Shown: positions 26,434 to 36,864, numbered from the stretch's first letter. The stretch: 64,000 nt of DNA from Bog-532 sp963720945 (GCA_963720945.1 CAVRHH010000031.1:1-64000); one strand, 5' to 3'. Notes: generated by a model not told the origin, from the sequence alone. Program-made: numbers and translations.

Positions 26434-27337
26434 TCAGGCGCCGGTGTGCAAATAGGCGGCCCACAAGGACGGCTTGGCACGCAGGCTGTCGCGGAGCTGC
26501 CGGACGGCATGATGCAGTGCGGTGCCGCCGCCGTGGCCTGCTCTCGGGCATACACCAGCGCGCGGACGGTAGGGGTGTAGCAGGACACCACCAGGTCGAG
26601 AACGGTGGCGCCGCCGGTCTTCGCGTGGTAGCCGGCGGCATGCAGCGGCAGCGCGCCAAGCTGGCCGCCGGGCGCCCACCAGATGTGCGGCCAGGGCACC
26701 TCTGGGGCACGGGCCTCCGTGTACCCAAGGTGGGACAGCACCGGTCCGGCCGCCGTATCCCGCCTGGCCCCGGCCCCGTGCGGCCAGCGCCCTGATGGAC
26801 GGTGGCGCCTGGCTGGGCGCCGCTGCCTGGGCGAATGCGTCAACCGCTGTCTCGGCGAGGCCGTCCTCGCCGGTGACCTCGAACGTAACGCGCAGCGACT
26901 CGGCCAGGTTCAGCAGGTACCGTGCCCGGTCAGGATGCTCAGGCGGGGCCTGGCTGACGGCTTCGGACGCGACGGCGACGGCCTCGTCGAGGTCACCGAG
27001 GTTCCGGGACTGGCCGAACCGCGCGCGCAGGGCGCCGCTGAGGCTGTTCAGGTACAACGTCCGGTACGGGTTATCGGCGTCGGCCGCAGCGATCGCGTCC
27101 CGTGTCACCGTGATCGCCTGCTCGATGTCGGCCGGAGCAGCCAGGCGCTCGTACCGGTCCAAGAGCGCCCCCCCGAGGTTAGCCAGGCGCCCGGCCCGGC
27201 CCGGGTCGTCAGGGGCGGACACCTGCACCGATTCGGCCAGCGCGGTGACCGCCTCATCCATGTCGGCGAGAACGCCCGTCCTTCCGAAGCGGCGCAGCAG
27301 CATCCCGCCGAGGTTGGAGAGCATCGCCTGGTCGCCA
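26434..27337 (-). pseudogene. TPR-CHAT remnant lacking the catalytic dyad
   Basis: The 5' part in one frame has three or four TPR units (MLSNLGGMLLRRFGRTG, RLANLGGALLDRYERL, YLNSLSGALRARFGQ). Near 26780 the frame changes to WPHIWWAPGGQLGALPLHA and VLDLVVSCYTPTVRALVYA (start of CHAT). Near 26525 it changes back to ALHHAVRQLRDSLRAKPS and LWAAYLHTGA. The segment between, which should hold HFxCHG and LSACxTA, is absent. The gene also lacks its own start: it begins mid-repeat at the junction with the radical SAM gene. Confidence 0.8.
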
Positions 27338-28162
27338 GCGGGCCAGCGTCGCCGGCGGGGTGGGCGGCCGGTCCCGCATCTTGAAGTCCGGGTGGAACGC
27401 GGTGAAGTGCACTGGCACGTCCGGTCCGAGCTGCCCGGCCACCCACCGGGTCATCGCGTCCAGGTCGCTGCCGGAGTCGTTGAGGCCGGGGATCAGCAGG
27501 CTGGTGATCTCCAGCCACACGCCGGTCTCGTGCCGGAGGTACAGCAGGGTCTGCAGCACCGGGTCCAGCCCGGCCAGGCAGGTCCGGCGGTAGAACTGGC
27601 CGGTGAACCCCTTCAGGTCCACGTTGGCCGCGTCGATGTGCCCGAAGAACTCCGCCCGCGGCTGCGCGCACACGTACCCGGCCGTCACCGCCACCGCCTT
27701 GACGCCCGTCTCCCGGCAGGCATCGGCCACGTCGATCGCGTACTCCAGGAAAATCACCGGGTCGTTGCAGGTGAACGCGACGCTGCGGCACCCCAGCCGG
27801 GCCGCGGCCCGGGCAATGGCCTGCGGCGAGGCCTCATCGGCCAGCGTGCCGGTCTCCGGCGCCGTGGAGATGTCCCAGTTCTGGCAGAACCGGCAGCCCA
27901 GGTTGCACCCGGCCGTGCCGAAGGACAGCACCGCCGAGCCCGGCAGGAAATGGTTCAGCGGCTTCTTCTCAACCGGGTCCACGCAGTAACCGCTGGAGCG
28001 GCCGTAGGCCGTCAGCACGATCGCGTCCTGCTGGCGCATCCGCACGAAGCAGAACCCCCGCTGCCCCTCGTGCAGGCGGCAGGCCCGCGGGCACACATCG
28101 CACTGGACCCGCCCGTCACCGGTGCGATGCCAGTACCTCGTAGCTACCGCCGAACCGTCCAC
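27254..28162 (-). pseudogene. amrS: AmmeMemoRadiSam-system radical SAM enzyme, 3'-truncated
   Basis: 302 codons, ~275 of them genuine. N-terminal zinc-type cysteines CDVCPRAC, then radical SAM CNLGCRFC (Cys86, Cys90, Cys93), FLPGSAVLSFGTAGC, VDLKGFTGQFYR and HFTAFHPDFKMRDRPPTP. Family proteins continue with another C-terminal cysteine region; here similarity stops at TPPATLAR (~27337) and the frame runs into the inverted TPR-CHAT remnant. The usual AmmeMemoRadiSam partner genes are not in the window. A [4Fe-4S]/SAM enzyme of unknown substrate, probably inactive now. Confidence 0.82.
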
Positions 28163-28643
28163 GCCCGCCTCGCTCCCACGCTACCCCCAGGAGACGGTGA
28201 CGGCCGCCGGCACGTCCGCCGCCTGCGACCGGAGCCCACGGCAGAGCGGACTGCAGATCCGGCTCACCGGCGCGCGCACGGCCGTGGGCGATGGATCGAC
28301 CACCGTAGCACCCGGCGACGAGCCGATGCAGGCCGTGATGGGCCGGCTGGGCGAGACATCCGGGTTCAGCGCCACGCTCCGCCTGACATGCCCTGCGGAC
28401 AGTCATCAAGATCGCGCCACTGACGGTCACGCTGAGCGCGGGCGCTATGGCGCCGTCGCCGCAGCCCAGCGCGGACGTAACGTTCTGTAGCGCACCTGCC
28501 TGCCGCTTGACGATCCGTATCCGCCTTATGGCGCTTGACTGGGGCGTTCGGGATGACGACTCCGGCTGCGCCAGAACAGAATGTTCTGGATTAAGTGGTG
28601 ATCGTTGCGGCGGCAGGTTCGCGATGTGGGCCTGTTGTGCCTG
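28163..28643. other. Intergenic region, no gene recognised
   Basis: About 480 bp between the radical SAM gene and the LAL regulator stop. Open frames exist on both strands but have no domain-like pattern. Confidence 0.4.
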
Positions 28644-31402
28644 TTACGTGTCGGCTCCGCGCAGGCTGGCCTGTCCGCTCTCTTGCCGTGTTTGCATGGC
28701 GAGTGCTTGCTCGAGTTCGTCGCGGGAGTGGATACCGAGTTTCTGGTAGACGTGGCGGAGGTGGTATTCGACGGTCTTCGGGCTGAGGAACAACGCGGCT
28801 GCGGTCTCCCGTGTCGTTTTTCCCGTGGTGAGCAGGAGCGCGATCTGCAGCTCTTGCGGGGTCAGTTCGTCGATCTTGCTTGGGTCTCGCTGCCGGCGGG
28901 TCTCGCCTGTGGCTGCGAGCTCGGCGCGGGCGCGGTCGGCCCACGGGCGGGCGTCGAGGCGTTCGAAGGTATCCGCAGCGGCGCGGAGCTGTTCGCGGGC
29001 GAGGACCCGGTTCCGGGCCCGGCGCAACTGTTCTCCGTACGCCAGCCGTGTGCGGGCTTCTTCGAACGCATCGGGTGTCTGCTCGTGCAGGCGCAGTGCC
29101 TGCTCGAAGTAGGAAGAGCAGGCGGTGCCCGCGGCGAGCAGTCCCTGGCAGCGCAGCGCGCGGGCGAGCGGCCACGGCTGCCCTTTGGCGCTCGCCGCGG
29201 TCAGGTACTCGGCGGCGGCCCGCCGCGCCTCGTCGCCCCGGCCGAGCCGGGTGTAGGCGTCGGTGAGCTCGGCCGCTGGTGACAGATCGGCGTCGGTGAT
29301 CGCACGGTCGCGCAGCAGTTGCTGCTGATGTTCGAAGTGCTGGGCGGCACGAGCCGCGTCGCCGAGGCCGAGCTCGAGTTCGCCGAGCGCCGCCGTCGCC
29401 CAGATCTCATAAGTCCCCATCCCGAGCTCGTGGCAGAGGCTGAGCGCTTCGGTGGCGCTGGCCCGGCATTCCTGTTCCCGCCCGCGGCGCGCCAGCAGCC
29501 AGGCGAGACCTGCCAGGCTAAACGTCAGCTCGGCCTGTTGCCCGCTTTCGCGTGCCAGCTCGATCGCTTCTTGGTAGGTGGCTGTGGCAGCCGCCCACCG
29601 GTCGGTGCCGGCCTGATCGCGGGCGATCAGGTTGAGCACGAACGGGAGGGCACCGACCGCGGCGCGTGCCCGCGCGGTCCGCAGTGCGTGTTCGAGCAGC
29701 GGGCGCCCGGCGCCGGCCTGCCGCAGGAAGATCGGCCCGAGGGCCAGCCAGGGAATCAGCCGGAGATCTTCGCGCAGGACGGCTGAGTTCTCGGCAAGCG
29801 TGACAGCTTGCTGGACAGCTTCCGCGCCGGCCGCCGCGTCACCGCCGAGGATCTGGGCCATCCCGGCGGTGATCGCAGTCAGGAACCGGGCGCGCGGCGA
29901 AGGATCGGCGGGCAGCGCCGCTTGCGCCCGCTCGGCGGTCGAGAGCATCTTCGCCGGATTGCCGGCGTAGAAGCAGGCAAAGGCGGCCTCGGCGAGCATC
30001 GCGACGGCCCGCTCGGGATCTGCCCTCCCGGCTGCCGCCGTCAAGATCGCGTGGCCGCGCATCACCGGACCGCACCGTGTCGCGATGTGGCCGCTCAGCT
30101 CATCGATCTCCACCAGCGTCACGGGGTCGCTGGTTGCCGCGCGAGCCTCGCCGAGGAGCGCGATGGCGCGGTCAGTGAAGCCGGCGAGCCATCCCGCCTC
30201 GGCCGACTCGCGCAGCAGCCGGGCGCGCCGCTCGCCGTCGGCGGTGAGCCGCCCGGCCCGCTCGAACGCCGCGGCCGCGGTCACATACGCGCTGCGGTCC
30301 TGTCCGCGGGTGCCTGCCTGTTCGAGCGCCGCCGACGCTGTTTCGTCTGTGCCGGCCGCTGCCGCGGCGAGATGCCAGGCGCGGCGGTCGATGTCCCGGT
30401 CGGGCAGCGCCGCGGCGAGCGCCCGGTGCGCGTCGCGGCGCTGGCTGGCGGGTGCATCGGCGTAGATCGCCGACCGGGCCAGCGGATGGCGGAACTCCAC
30501 CATGCCCGCGTGCAGCCTGACCAGCCCTGCGCTCTCCGCAGCGGCAAGCGCCGACAGATCGGTCCCGAGCCGGGCCGCGGCCCGCTCCAGCGTCGGCAGG
30601 TCGCCGGTGTCGCTGGCCGCGGACAGGACCAGGGCCTGCCGGGTGGCCTGGTCGAGCAGGCCGCTCGCTGCAGGAACCTGCGCGAGATCGTGGCGGAGAC
30701 AAGGACGGGGGCGCCTTCGGGAGCGAGCGCCAGCTCGTGTGCATCCGGTGCGAGCTCGAGCAGCGCAAGCGGGTTGCCGGCCGCTGCCTGGTGCAGCCGC
30801 CTAGCCACTTCCGGCGCCAGCCCCGGCACGAGCATGGCCGCCTGGTCGCTGGTCAGGCCGCCGATCCGCAGCGCCTGGAGGTCGGTGCCGTCAAGCAATG
30901 ACGGCTCACCCTCGCGGCAGGCGATAAAGACAGCGATCGGGTCGGCCACCAGCCGGCGGAAGGCGAACAGCAGCGCCTGGGCGCTCGACCCATCGAGCCA
31001 CTGAGCATCGTCGACCAGCACCGCCACCGGGGCCTGCTCGGCGTAAGCCGCCAGCATGCTGAGCGTCGCGGCGCCCACCGCAAACCGGTCATGAGCTGTC
31101 CCGGGCCGCAGCGCCAGCGCGCCTTCTAGCGCGGCCGCCTGGGGCTGCGGGATCTTCTCGAGCATCAGCAAAGCGGGGCGGATCAGTTCAAGCAGCGACC
31201 CGAACGGGATCTGCGCCTCCGACTCAATGCCGCGTGCACGCAGCAGCTGCAATCCGCAGGCATGCTCAGCGGCGTAGCCGAGCAGCGCCGTCTTGCCGAT
31301 TCCCGGCTCCCCGACCAGCGCGAGCGTCGCGCTGGTACCCTGCCGCGCCCGCGCAAGGGCTTGGTCGATCTGTTGCCGCTCAAGATCACGGCCCAGCAGC
31401 AT
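28644..31402 (-). pseudogene. LAL-type LuxR regulator with AAA and TPR domains, one frameshift
   Basis: About 920 codons in two frames. From ATG 31402: MLLGRDLERQQID, Walker A GEPGIGKTALLG, Walker B VAVLVDDAQWLD, and VSATISRRFLQRAA. One G is missing near 30662 (frame A reads CSTRPP, frame B reads GLLDQATRQALVLSAA). From there helical repeats continue to a LuxR HTH: ELTPQELQIALLLTTGKTT and FLSPKTVEYHLRHVYQKLG. LAL proteins are ATP-dependent activators of specialised metabolism. It is divergent from the methyltransferase/glycosyltransferase pair and probably controls it. If the shift is real, only a partial protein from 30503 or a truncated AAA part could be made. Confidence 0.85.
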
Positions 31403-31526
31403 GACGCGATTCTAGACACCTGATGCGATACGGAACAGATGCGCCCCGGACTAGGTGCCCCTACGGAAGCGAAACCGGCAATCCCGAACCTAGGCTGGCC
31501 CGGAACCTAGTCCTGGGAGGGACACC

Positions 31527-32606
31527 GTGACCACTACCGAGCAAGCCGCCCAGGTCGACCGGGACAAGCTCATGCAATTCGTATTCCGTGCCGTGGACGA
31601 AGTCGGCGCCACCCTGAACACGGCGCTGGTCGTGATGGGCGACAGACTCGGTCTTTACCGGGCACTGGCCGGGGCGGGCCCGCTGCCGCCCGCCGAACTA
31701 GCCGAGCGCACCGGGACCGCCGAGCGTTACGTCCGCGAGTGGCTGAACGCCCAGGCAGCGGGCGGCTTCGTCGTATACGACCCGGACAGTGGCCGCTACA
31801 CCTTGCCACCTGAGCAGGCCGTGGCGCTCACCGATCCAGACAGCCCTGCGTATCTGCCCGGGTTCTTCCAGCTCGCCCTGGGCTCGGTGCTCGATTCTCC
31901 GAAGATCGTCGAGGCGGCCCGCAGCGGCGCCGGCTTCGGCTGGCACGAGCACGGGCACGACGTCCACGAGGGCTGCGAGCGGTTCTTCCGGCCCGGCTAC
32001 AACGCGAACCTGACCGCCGGGTGGCTGCCGGCGCTCGACGGGGTCGTGGCCAAGCTGGAGCGGGGAGCGCGCGTCGCCGACGTCGGCTGCGGCCACGGCG
32101 CATCGACGATCCTGATGGCCCAGGCGTTCCCGAACTCGACCTTCGTCGGCTCGGACTACCACGACGGCTCGACCGAGACAGCACACCGCCACGCGCGGGA
32201 GGCGGGCTTGACCGCGCGGGTCCGTTTCGAGACCGCCCCGGCAGCGGCCTACAGCGGGACCGGCTACGATCTTGTGACGATGTTCGATTGCCTGCATGAC
32301 ATGGGCGACCCGGCCGGAGCCGCGCGTCATGTCCGCAGGACGCTCCAGCCCGACGGCACCTGGATGATCGTGGAGCCGCACGCCGGCGACCGGGTCGAGG
32401 AGAACTTCAACCCGGTGGGCCGCGCCTACTACTCGTTCTCCACGCTGCTATGCACTCCGGCATCGCTCTCACAAGAGGCCGGGCTTGCGCTAGGTGCGCA
32501 GGCCGGTGAGGCAAGGATCCGGGACGTCGTCACCGCTGGCGGCTTCACCCGGTTCCGCCGGATCGCCGAGACACCGTTCAACCTCGTGTTCGAAGCACGC
32601 CCATGA
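31527..32606 (+). CDS. SAM-dependent methyltransferase with winged-helix N-terminus
   Basis: 359 residues from GTG 31527 (GGGAGGGAC upstream). N-terminal dimerisation/winged helix ~20-115 (LGLYRALAGAGPLPPAELAERT split, RYVREWLNAQAAGG). Class I methyltransferase domain from ~170: motif I VADVGCGHGASTILMAQAF, acidic SDYHDGS, and FDCLHDMGDPAGAARHVRR. This is the Rv2258c-like family of small-molecule methyltransferases. The stop overlaps the next ATG by 4 nt (ATGA), so the pair is one operon. Confidence 0.9.
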   Translation: MTTTEQAAQVDRDKLMQFVFRAVDEVGATLNTALVVMGDRLGLYRALAGAGPLPPAELAERTGTAERYVREWLNAQAAGGFVVYDPDSGRYTLPPEQAVALTDPDSPAYLPGFFQLALGSVLDSPKIVEAARSGAGFGWHEHGHDVHEGCERFFRPGYNANLTAGWLPALDGVVAKLERGARVADVGCGHGASTILMAQAFPNSTFVGSDYHDGSTETAHRHAREAGLTARVRFETAPAAAYSGTGYDLVTMFDCLHDMGDPAGAARHVRRTLQPDGTWMIVEPHAGDRVEENFNPVGRAYYSFSTLLCTPASLSQEAGLALGAQAGEARIRDVVTAGGFTRFRRIAETPFNLVFEARP

Positions 32607-34750
32607 CTACCACCGCACAGCCGGTAGTGGCGCCCGCGGATCAGGCTCACCCGCCAGGCGCCGGCCCGCGCGAGCAGACACGTGCGCGCTACCCCGACAG
32701 CACCGGTTACGTTCAGCGCGGCGGGGTGCGCCTGTATTACGAGGTCTACGGCTCGGGCGAGCCGACCGTCTTCCTCCTGCCAACGTGGTCGATCATCCAT
32801 TCACGGCACTGGAAGATGCAGATCCCCTACCTGGCCCGGCACTGCCGCGTGGTCACTTTCGACGGCCGCGGCAACGGCCGCTCAGACCGCCCCGCGGCCG
32901 GATACCAGGAAGCGGAGTTCGCCGCCGACGCCCTGGCGGTGATGGATGCCGCCGCGACCGAGCGCGCGGTGATCGTCTCGCTGTCGGTTGGCGCGCAGCG
33001 CGCCCTCATCCTGGCGGCCGAGCACCCGGACCGGGTGACCGGGGCCGTGTTCATCTGCCCGGCGGTGCCGCTTGCCTCGCCGCTGGAAGATGGCATGCGT
33101 TACCTGCTGGATGAGGTGCTGCCCACCGACGAAGGCTGGCCGAAAGACAAATTCGCCGATTGGCTGCGGGATTACCGCGGCTTCCTGGAGTTCTTCTTCT
33201 CCCAGATGTTCACCGAGCCGCACTCGACCAAGCCGATCGAAGACTGCATCGGCTGGGGCCTGGAGACCACCGCCGAGACCCTCATCGCGACCGAGATCGG
33301 CAACGGGCTGGACGAGGCGGCCACGCGCGAGCTGTGCGCCCGGGTTCGCTGCCCGGTACTGGTGATCCAGGGCACGGCCAACGCGGTCACCGGGCAAGGC
33401 CGCGGGATCGCGCTCGCCGAGGCGGCCGGCGGCGATCTGGTGCTGCTCGGGGGCTCCGGCCACGGCCCGCATGTGCGCGACCCGGTCACCGTCAACCTGC
33501 TGCTGCGGGACTTCGCCGTCCCCGCGCGGACACGCCCGCGCTGGGTGCGCGGCAAGGCCCGCCCCAAACGCGTCCTGTACATCTCCTCGCCGATCGGCCT
33601 CGGCCACGCCCAGCGGGACGTAGCGATCGCCGACGAGCTGCGCAAGCTGCGCCCTGACCTGCAGATCGACTGGCTCGCCCAGCATCCGGTCACCACGGTG
33701 CTGCAAGCTCGCGGTGAGCGCGTCCACCCGGCCAGCGCACACCTGGCCAGTGAGTCCGGGCACATCGAGTCCGAGTCAGCCGAGCACGACCTGCACGCCT
33801 TCCAGGCCATCCGGCGGATGGATGAGATCCTGCTCGCCAACTTCATGGTCTTCCACGACCTGGCCCGCGAGGAGGACTACGACCTGTGGATCGGCGACGA
33901 ATCCTGGGAGCTCGACTACTACTTGCACGAGAACCCCGAGCAGAAGACCGCCGCCTACGCCTGGCTCACCAACTTCGTCGGCTGGCTGCCCATGCCCGAC
34001 GGCGGCGAACGCGAGGCGCTGCTGACCGCCGACTACAACGCCGAGATGATCGAGCACATCGCCCGCTACCCGCGCATCCGTGACCGCGCCATCTTCGTCG
34101 GCGACCCCGGCAACATCGTCCCAGACACCTTCGGGCCCGGGCTGCCGCCGATCCGCGACTGGACCGAACAGCACTACGACTTCGCCGGTTACATCACCGG
34201 CTTCGACCCGTGTCAGCTCGGCGACCGCGAAACGCTCGGATACCGCGACGATGAACTCACCTGCATCGTGACCGTCGGCGGCTCGGGAGTCGGCGGCCAC
34301 CTCCTGCGGCGGGTGGTCACCGCCTTCCCCGAGGCGAAGGCCCGCGTACCTGACCTCCGGATGATCGTAGTGGCTGGCCCGCGGATCGATCCGGACAGCC
34401 TGCCAGCTCCTGAAGGGCTGGAGATCCGCCCCTACGTCCCCGACTTGTATCGTCATCTGGCCGCCTGTGATCTTGCAGTCGTCCAGGGCGGGCTGACGAC
34501 GGCGATGGAACTGACCGCGAACCAGCGGCCGTTCCTGTACTTCCCGCTCCGGCACCACTTCGAGCAGAACCTTCACGTGCGCCACCGGCTCGAGCGCTAC
34601 CGCGCCGGGCGGTGCATGGACTTCGAGACCGCAGGCCCGGCCGACATCGCCGCAGCGATCGCCAGCGAGATCAGCCGCAAAGTGGACTACCTCCCCGTTG
34701 CCACCCAGGGTGCCGCACATGCGGCCACCCTGATCGCCGACCTCCTCTAG
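32603..34750 (+). CDS. Fused alpha/beta-hydrolase and MGT/MurG-like glycosyltransferase
   Basis: 715 residues. Residues ~35-300 are an alpha/beta hydrolase: oxyanion region LPTWSIIHSRHW, nucleophile elbow SLSVGAQRAL (Ser-x-Ser-x-Gly rather than Gly-x-Ser), acid region IQGTANAVTGQ, and His in GSGHGPHVRDP. After a linker RGKARPKR, residues ~325-715 are a GT-B glycosyltransferase: SPIGLGHAQRDVAIADEL at the start, VTVGGSGVGGHLL, and DLAVVQGGLTTAMELTA at the nucleotide-sugar site. Both active sites look complete. The fusion suggests hydrolysis or release and glycosylation of one metabolite, with methylation by the coupled upstream enzyme. Confidence 0.88.
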   Translation: MTTTAQPVVAPADQAHPPGAGPREQTRARYPDSTGYVQRGGVRLYYEVYGSGEPTVFLLPTWSIIHSRHWKMQIPYLARHCRVVTFDGRGNGRSDRPAAGYQEAEFAADALAVMDAAATERAVIVSLSVGAQRALILAAEHPDRVTGAVFICPAVPLASPLEDGMRYLLDEVLPTDEGWPKDKFADWLRDYRGFLEFFFSQMFTEPHSTKPIEDCIGWGLETTAETLIATEIGNGLDEAATRELCARVRCPVLVIQGTANAVTGQGRGIALAEAAGGDLVLLGGSGHGPHVRDPVTVNLLLRDFAVPARTRPRWVRGKARPKRVLYISSPIGLGHAQRDVAIADELRKLRPDLQIDWLAQHPVTTVLQARGERVHPASAHLASESGHIESESAEHDLHAFQAIRRMDEILLANFMVFHDLAREEDYDLWIGDESWELDYYLHENPEQKTAAYAWLTNFVGWLPMPDGGEREALLTADYNAEMIEHIARYPRIRDRAIFVGDPGNIVPDTFGPGLPPIRDWTEQHYDFAGYITGFDPCQLGDRETLGYRDDELTCIVTVGGSGVGGHLLRRVVTAFPEAKARVPDLRMIVVAGPRIDPDSLPAPEGLEIRPYVPDLYRHLAACDLAVVQGGLTTAMELTANQRPFLYFPLRHHFEQNLHVRHRLERYRAGRCMDFETAGPADIAAAIASEISRKVDYLPVATQGAAHAATLIADLL

Positions 34751-35266
34751 CAGGAAGCACGACGTACCCGAAGCCGGAGCGGCTCGTCACGTAGGTGGTA
34801 GCAAGCCGAAACACGGCTGAGTTGCGCCAGGTCTAGGCACCTTGCGGGTTGTGCCCAGAGGATGACCTGGTTGATCTTCTGGACGATTGCGGCGCGCTGT
34901 TTTCTTGGGAAAGTGCCCACCGGGCACGATACGCAGGCCCGGCGAGCTTAACGGCAGCGCAGGCATAACCGGATGATCTGCATGCGGGCAACCGAAAAAT
35001 TTGCACAGCCCGACGCAAGCAAATATTCGGCGCTCGGTTCGCTCACATTCTGGAACACCTGTCGTGCAGCGTGATGGTCGCTGGTCACGACCGTCGCGCG
35101 ATAACCGCCCGTTCTGCGCCGGGAGTACGTGGTGTTCTGCTTTCGGGTGGATCGCGCCATAACCGGCAATTCTTGGTGGCCTTAAGACTGCCATATGCGG
35201 TCGCCCCGGGACTCGCAAATCCGGCCGGTTGCCCGGCGGCATGGCCGCCAGTGGTGGGCGTCTGCC
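34751..35266. other. Intergenic region, no gene recognised
   Basis: About 515 bp following the fusion gene, with a lower-GC centre (GAAAAATTTGCACAGCCCGA, CAAGCAAATATTCGG, ~34990-35030). The absence of long frames with codon bias suggests non-coding or heavily decayed DNA. Confidence 0.4.
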
Positions 35267-35812
35267 TTACGCCCTGGGCATGTCCTCAATGGTTCGTACG
35301 GCGCCCAGGAGCCGAGGTGTCGCTCGACGGATAGATCGGCTCACCAAGTGGCCCTCTCCGTAGCGATCCTGTATCTCGGCAAGCCGCTGGTCCGCTGTCA
35401 CCTGCTTCCCTTCGGGGCTGGTGGTTATGTCGCAGTAGATGAGCACATTAGCCAAATACTGACTGGCGGGCTCGAACTCGCTGGCTAGGACGTCTGCTAG
35501 ACCGCGCTCGTCAGCTTCGATCATCGCTCCTGTGTGATGAGCGACCAGGCGGCAGACTGTCCCGTCGGCATGCTGGACGTCGCGTAGGTACCGGGCGCCG
35601 TCGAGCGGATGAAAGCCCGTGTCGGCCACGTATGGCGAGTAGCCGATGTCGTGCAGCCACGCGGCGGCTTCGAGCAGCTCGGCGTCGTGGTCGAGGATGG
35701 GGGCCAAGGTCCGGGCTCGCGCGGCTACCCCCTGGACGTGTGCCCAGCGGCGGGGCAGCGGGACTTCCAGGAGCTTGCGGGCGAGTTCTTCGGCCCAGAG
35801 AGCTTGATCCAT
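35267..35812 (-). CDS. HD-domain metal-dependent phosphohydrolase
   Basis: 181 residues from ATG 35812 (MDQALWAEELARKLLEVPLP). LPRRWAHVQGVAARARTL gives the first histidine, EAAAWLHDIGY the HD pair, and VCRLVAHHTGA the following histidines. This is the small HD family that hydrolyses phosphomonoesters or nucleotides. The longer in-frame N-terminus up to 35848 is less likely. Confidence 0.88.
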   Translation of the reverse strand: MDQALWAEELARKLLEVPLPRRWAHVQGVAARARTLAPILDHDAELLEAAAWLHDIGYSPYVADTGFHPLDGARYLRDVQHADGTVCRLVAHHTGAMIEADERGLADVLASEFEPASQYLANVLIYCDITTSPEGKQVTADQRLAEIQDRYGEGHLVSRSIRRATPRLLGAVRTIEDMPRA

Positions 35813-36019
35813 GCACCTCAGGCTATGAGCCGAGCCCGGGACACGCACCGACGCGGTGTGCCGTCTGGGGACGTCTGACTACGTCGTGGCCCGTCACAGG
35901 TGGCGGGCCACCTTGTGGCCAACGGCCGCCCAGATGCGGCCTCGCCACCGGGACCTCCTCCGCCTGGCCCAGGCGGGGCAGCGGTTCGTACCGGACCGGC
36001 AGCGGCCGGCCTGCCAGGG

Positions 36020-36200
36020 CGAACGCCAGCAGGTGCGGGGAATGCGGCGGCCGGGCCCCGGACAGTGGATGCCCGACGGCCGACCCGAGCACCTGCGCCG
36101 GGCCTGTGACGGAAGCCTGGCCCGGCTGCGGCTGGACCGGATCGACCTGTACAAGTTCCACCGGCCCGGCCCTAAGGTGACGATCGTCCGCTTGGGCTGA
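36020..36200 (+). pseudogene. Aldo/keto reductase fragment
   Basis: MRRPGPGQWMPDGRPEHLRR then ACDGSLARLRLDRIDLYKFHRPGP matches the ~100-145 region of aldo/keto reductases (GRPEHLR-x-ACE-x-SL and DRIDLY-x-H). The NADPH-binding C-terminal half and the catalytic tetrad are missing. Only a decayed piece remains, between the HD and MEDS genes. Confidence 0.65.
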
Positions 36201-36249
36201 TACCACGGCCCGTTCAGGGAAAGTTTCTATCTACCTAACGGAGCGTGGT

Positions 36250-36864
36250 TCACCCGATCCGGGCCAGGAATCTGCTCGGCTCGATGTAATAGGGGTTCTC
36301 GTGGATCGTGCCGTCCACGATCACCGCCGGGTGGGTGCGCAGCGCCTGCATCAGGACCTCGGCCCCCATTCCGTCCAGGTCGTACAGGCACAGGACCACC
36401 AGCGGCAAGGGCGAGGAGAACTGGTTGAGCATGGCCTCGAACCGGAAGAATTCCGTGCGGCCGTCCGGGTGGTTCAGCACCGACGGCATCTCGCCCGTGG
36501 CCCGCAGGAAGGCGAACATGCCGCTGTCCTTGGCCTTGCTGATCCCCTGTCCCCAGAAGGTGAGGATGTCGTCGGTGGAGAACGTGCCCGAGCGGAAGTA
36601 CGCGTTGGCTGGGGTCTCCACCTCGATCTGCCCCGCCTGCGCGGCCTGGTCCGCGTCCACCCCGCGGTCGTAGAGCTTGGCCAGGACTTCGCCCGGGCTG
36701 GTCGAGTCGAGCACGGCGAGGCACTTGTGCCCGGTTCGCAGGCCCTCGGCCAGGAACGGCAGCACGACCTCGTCCCGGCCTGCCGAGCCGGAGTAAAAGG
36801 CGCAGACGTGGCTGCCGCTCGGGACCGAGCGGTCCATGATGCCCAGCGGCACGGACTCCGTCAC
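36250..36864 (-). CDS. MEDS-domain sensor protein
   Basis: 204 residues from GTG 36864. GSHVCAFYSGSAGRDEVVLP and FLAEGLRTGHKCLAVLDS are the start of the MEDS domain (first described in methylotrophy/DcmR-like regulators); EFFRFEAMLNQF and LCLYDLDGMGAEVLMQAL are typical later blocks. It is RecA-like in fold and probably senses a small ligand. Standalone with no DNA-binding domain. A truncated paralogue lies at 52790. Confidence 0.85.
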   Translation of the reverse strand: MTESVPLGIMDRSVPSGSHVCAFYSGSAGRDEVVLPFLAEGLRTGHKCLAVLDSTSPGEVLAKLYDRGVDADQAAQAGQIEVETPANAYFRSGTFSTDDILTFWGQGISKAKDSGMFAFLRATGEMPSVLNHPDGRTEFFRFEAMLNQFSSPLPLVVLCLYDLDGMGAEVLMQALRTHPAVIVDGTIHENPYYIEPSRFLARIG

